Origin: Rhodospirillum sp.
GTDB lineage: Bacteria; Pseudomonadota; Alphaproteobacteria; Dongiales; Dongiaceae
Direction of reading: 5' to 3'
DNA length: 64,000 bases
Assembly (NCBI GenBank): GCA_013822765.1
Contig: PNKY01000001.1
Location: 558,001-622,000, forward strand
The notes below the pieces were generated by a model. That model did no database searches, was not told the origin of the DNA, and saw only the letters and a program-made list of their open reading frames with translations. Each line of letters begins with the position of its first letter. Position 1 is the first letter of the stretch. A program made the translations under genes and the position numbers. Below are positions 61,163 to 64,000 of the stretch, in pieces.

Positions 61163-62373
61163 GCGTCCGCCAGCAACTTCACGTTCTGCCGGCGCAGCGT
61201 GCCGTCCATCGGCCGCTCCTTCTGCGTGACGATTGGGCAGGCGGCGCGGATGCGCGCATGCATGTCCTTCACGGGCATCTCGTATTCGCTGAGCGGCCCC
61301 GGCTGGTAGTTGTAGCTGGAGAGCCCGGCCTGCACCCGCTCGCACAGCTCCTTGTCCTCGTGGCCGATCTGCACATTGATGCGGTTGGCCAGGAACTGCA
61401 TGACCTTGGCCTCGCGCCGCGTGTCGGGCCGCACGAACAGCGGCGTGCGGATGACGCTCTTGGTCGGCCCCTTGGGCAGGATCTGGAAGATGTCCATGCT
61501 GTCGGGGAACACGTCGAAGCCGATGTTGACCGGCATGAAGCCGAACACCCAGGTCTGGCGCACGTCCTCCGGGAGGTAGTCGAACGCCTTCGGCGCCAGG
61601 CGCTGATAGGCGCGCTCCGACCAGGCGTGGGATTCGCGCTCGCGGATCACGCTCTTGGAGAACGACACGCCGTGACCGTTGATGGTGCAGCTGAGCTGGT
61701 TGTCCATCAGCCGGTGGAGGCCGGGGTGCCCGAACGGCACATGGTAGTTGTCGAGGTAGTTGTCGAGCGCGACCTTCCAGTTGCACGCCCACTCCTCGGA
61801 AATCTGCACGCCGCCCTCTTCAACCGATGGCGCCGGCACCATCTCCTCGATCCGATAGGGCGCCAGCTCCTTGGCAAGGTCGCCCCACTGCTCGGCGATC
61901 GAGGGACCGCTGCCCATGACGCGCACGAACACCAGGCCGCAGAACACCTCCAGCTCCAGCTCCTTGAGGCCGAGCTGCGTCTTGTCGAGGTTGGGGAAGG
62001 TCTTCTCCGACGGCACCGCCGCCAGCCGCCCATCCAGCTGGTACGACCACGCGTGATAGGGGCAGGTGATGCGGTGCTTGCAGGTGCCCTCGCCGTCCAG
62101 CAGCTTGGAGCCGCGGTGCCGGCAGGCGTTCTGGAACGCGCGCAAGGTCCCGTCCTTGCCGCGCATGACGATGATGGAATCGCGCCACAGGTCGAGGGTC
62201 GCGAAATCGCCCGCCTCCTTCACCTGGTTCTGGTGACAGACGAACTGCCACGACGGCAGGATGACGCGCTCGTACTCCAGCTCCAGCAACTCCGCGTTCA
62301 GATAGGTCCAGGCCGGCAACGGCTCGGTCTCGTAGATGCGTTCCGGATGGCGGATGTCGACGAAGCTGTTCAT
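61120..62373 (-). CDS. Rieske-type aromatic-ring-hydroxylating oxygenase alpha subunit
   Basis: A protein of 417 residues. The Rieske [2Fe-2S] ligands are in NACRHRGSKLL and ITCPYHAWSYQLDG. The mononuclear iron site follows the pattern NWKVALDNYLDNYHVPFGHP (His, His and a later acidic residue). Related enzymes act on quaternary amines such as carnitine, choline or betaine, or on aromatic acids; the substrate is not fixed. No reductase partner is adjacent. The upstream region to 62647 is AT-rich and holds its promoter. Confidence 0.88.
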   Translation of the reverse strand: MNSFVDIRHPERIYETEPLPAWTYLNAELLELEYERVILPSWQFVCHQNQVKEAGDFATLDLWRDSIIVMRGKDGTLRAFQNACRHRGSKLLDGEGTCKHRITCPYHAWSYQLDGRLAAVPSEKTFPNLDKTQLGLKELELEVFCGLVFVRVMGSGPSIAEQWGDLAKELAPYRIEEMVPAPSVEEGGVQISEEWACNWKVALDNYLDNYHVPFGHPGLHRLMDNQLSCTINGHGVSFSKSVIRERESHAWSERAYQRLAPKAFDYLPEDVRQTWVFGFMPVNIGFDVFPDSMDIFQILPKGPTKSVIRTPLFVRPDTRREAKVMQFLANRINVQIGHEDKELCERVQAGLSSYNYQPGPLSEYEMPVKDMHARIRAACPIVTQKERPMDGTLRRQNVKLLADAQPEYRNCAIAAIA

Positions 62374-62647
62374 GAGGCTCTCCGATCTCTCGATTGCGCT
62401 CCGATCCTGTGAAAGATCAAAGCATCCGATGTGTCACAATGTTTGGTACGCTATTGTAAACACTTGTTAATTTCACATTCATTGATTGAATGGTCATTTA
62501 ATCAGAGGCCTCGAACGCCGTCAAGGCTGGGCAATTTCAGTGCCGATTCAGAGGCTTGGGCGGTGGGACTTTGGGCCTCGGGTCCTTTTTTAACGATCGC
62601 GGGCGCATGATGAGACCAGTGAATTGGTCTGAACGTCGAGGATTGAG

Positions 62648-63406
62648 ATGCGTGCGGTCAGGGTACTGGTTGGCTTTGTCGGTCTTGCGCTGGCGCTCGG
62701 AACGGGCATCGCCGGCCGCGCCGACGAGCAGAGCGTGCGCCTCGCCTGCAACAATTTCCCGCCGCACAAGATCGAGCAGCCGGCCGACGACGGCAATGCC
62801 GGCTTCGACATCGACATCGTCGGCGAGGCCCTGAAGCGCATCGGCTGGTCGACCGAGATTGCCTTCATGCCGTGGAAGCGCGCGTTGGAGCTGGCGGAGC
62901 GCGGCCAGTATGACGGGCTCTGCTCCTGCTCCCACACCAAGGAACGCGAGGCCAAGCTGCTGTTCAGCGACGAGCTTGGTGCGGTGTCGGTCGGGCTGTT
63001 CGCGCGCTCCGAAGATGCGCTCGCCGGCATCGGATCGGTCGCCGACCTCAAGGACCGCAAGGTCGTGACGGTCGGCGGCTACAACCTGGAAGCCGAGCTG
63101 ATTACCGCGGGTGCGCAGGTCGAAGCCACCGCCAGCGACAAGAACGCGCTCGACATGCTGGTCGCCGGCAACGTCGATCTGCTCTACGGCTACGAGCTCA
63201 CGACCAAGCACTTCATCGCTTCCGATCCGCGCTCCAGCTCGATCGCGTATCGCGAGATCGGGCGCAACCCGTACTATTTCTGCCTCAGCCGCGCCATGCC
63301 CGGCGCGGGCGACGCCATGCAAGGCTTCAACCGTAGCCTCAAGGTCATGGCCGCGGACGGTTCGATCCGGCGCATCCTCGACCGCTATCACGTCGAGTTC
63401 CGCTAG
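62648..63406 (+). CDS. Periplasmic solute-binding protein, family 3
   Basis: A protein of 252 residues. The signal peptide is VLVGFVGLALALGTGIAGRA. The mature part has the family pattern GFDIDIVGEALKRIGWSTEI, FMPWKRALELAERGQYDGLC and LKDRKVVTVGGYNLEAELI. Such proteins deliver polar amino acids or related ligands to ABC importers; no permease is adjacent, as is common for orphan members. A hairpin GGCAAGGC-CAA-GCCTTGCC follows at 63438-63456. Confidence 0.85.
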   Translation: MRAVRVLVGFVGLALALGTGIAGRADEQSVRLACNNFPPHKIEQPADDGNAGFDIDIVGEALKRIGWSTEIAFMPWKRALELAERGQYDGLCSCSHTKEREAKLLFSDELGAVSVGLFARSEDALAGIGSVADLKDRKVVTVGGYNLEAELITAGAQVEATASDKNALDMLVAGNVDLLYGYELTTKHFIASDPRSSSIAYREIGRNPYYFCLSRAMPGAGDAMQGFNRSLKVMAADGSIRRILDRYHVEFR

Positions 63407-63508
63407 GCTCGACACAGCCACCCGCTCGCTCTCCGTCGGCAAGGCCAAGCCTTGCCATGACGGCCCGGATAATGCAGGGATGACGTCAACAATGATCGAC
63501 GCATCACC

Positions 63509-63934
63509 ATGACCATCCGCCTCGACGAACCGCGCGACTTCGGCACGCCGCCCAGCCTGGTGGAGATGGAGGCCATGGCCTACCAGGAGTTCGAGCATAT
63601 CCCGGAGGCGCTGCGCAGCCGTTGCGTCGGTGTCGCGATCCGGGTCGAGGATTTCGCGCGCGACGAGATCCTGGACGACATGGAGATCGAATCGCCGTTC
63701 GACCTGATGGGCCTCTACCAGGGCATCCCGCTCACCCAGCAGAGCACCTTCGACATCCGCCATCAGCCGGACATTATCTTCCTCTACCGCCGGGCCATCC
63801 TGGACTACTGGTGCGAAGGCACCGACGACCTGCGCGCCGTCGTGCGCCATGTGCTGATCCACGAGATCGGCCACCATTTCGGATTTTCCGACGACGACAT
63901 GCATCGTATCGAACGGGCGGCCGGCAAGGCCTGA
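63509..63934 (+). CDS. Zincin-like metallopeptidase (DUF1025-type)
   Basis: A protein of 141 residues. The zinc motif is VLIHEIGHHFGFSDDDMHRI (HExxH with a downstream Asp ligand region). IIFLYRRAILDYW and VRHVLIHE are typical of this small neutral zinc peptidase family, of unknown role. There is no signal peptide. A further ATG at 63965 opens a frame running off the window, too short to judge. Confidence 0.88.
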   Translation: MTIRLDEPRDFGTPPSLVEMEAMAYQEFEHIPEALRSRCVGVAIRVEDFARDEILDDMEIESPFDLMGLYQGIPLTQQSTFDIRHQPDIIFLYRRAILDYWCEGTDDLRAVVRHVLIHEIGHHFGFSDDDMHRIERAAGKA

Positions 63935-64000
63935 TCCTCGCACACGCGTGATTGCACGCGGACAATGAAGCCTTTGCCGGTCGGCGGGCGCGGCACTACC

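Noticed and set aside
63438..63456. Perfect hairpin GGCAAGGC-CAA-GCCTTGCC after the solute-binding gene as a terminator
   Set aside because: No T-tract follows it, so it is mentioned only in the gene entry and not called as a terminator.

Overview
The window looks like an alphaproteobacterial chromosome, probably Rhodospirillales-like, carrying a mobile defence island on its left edge. The call rests on gene order and protein character: an rpsT / rhodanese / dnaA / dnaN / recF / gyrB cluster, a dapF-mtaB-ftsY operon, a TakP-type TRAP transporter, a class III cyclase of the kind common in alphaproteobacteria, and high GC codon use. The exact genus cannot be read from the sequence.

Bases 1 to about 13,430 are an island, visibly less GC-rich and gene-poor in places. 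It opens with the right-hand part of a BREX-like phage-defence operon: the C-terminal part of a PglX/Eco57I-type adenine methylase (cut by the window edge), a metallopeptidase with an ArdC-like front and an ImmA/IrrE-like HELAH site, PglZ, and a Lon-like BrxL. These four genes overlap by 4 bases or are separated by 2. Next come poorly conserved accessory genes, a single-stranded DNA-binding protein, a 'mobile mystery' A/B (HTH/Fic) pair and a large serine recombinase. The mystery pair's promoter sits in four 16-bp palindromes repeated at exactly 33 bp. The recombinase gene runs antisense into a tRNA-Arg(CCG) gene, which marks the right end of the island; the left end is outside the window.

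Bases 13,430 to 41,500 hold chromosomal genes: a 2-oxo-acid-type TRAP transporter with a shared bidirectional terminator, a CBS protein, an ABC ATPase with a lipoprotein hydrolase, DNA polymerase I (3'-5' exonuclease acidic motif apparently lost), a methyltransferase and a NUDIX enzyme. They continue with a TetR regulator divergent from a membrane-anchored NNMT-type methyltransferase, a soluble chemoreceptor, a MarR-EmrA-EmrB efflux operon, a di-haem cytochrome, a cyclase fused to a LysR-type effector domain, MntH, a serine/threonine dehydratase with tryptophan 2,3-dioxygenase, and ftsY-mtaB-dapF.

Bases 41,500 to 52,800 are the replication cluster rpsT, rhodanese, dnaA, dnaN, recF, gyrB. Behind gyrB, about 2.2 kb of cargo (a small hypothetical, a ferritin-like protein and a basic hypothetical) lies between the intact gyrB 3' end and a decayed second copy of its last ~375 bp.

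Bases 52,900 to 64,000 hold a GNAT enzyme, a glycosyltransferase, a translationally coupled biotin operon (bioB-bioA-bioF-bioH-like-bioC) preceded by a GFA-family gene, a divergent bioD, a Rieske oxygenase, a family 3 solute-binding protein and a zincin-like metallopeptidase. The final 66 bases contain an ATG at 63965 that is open to the window end and too short to judge.
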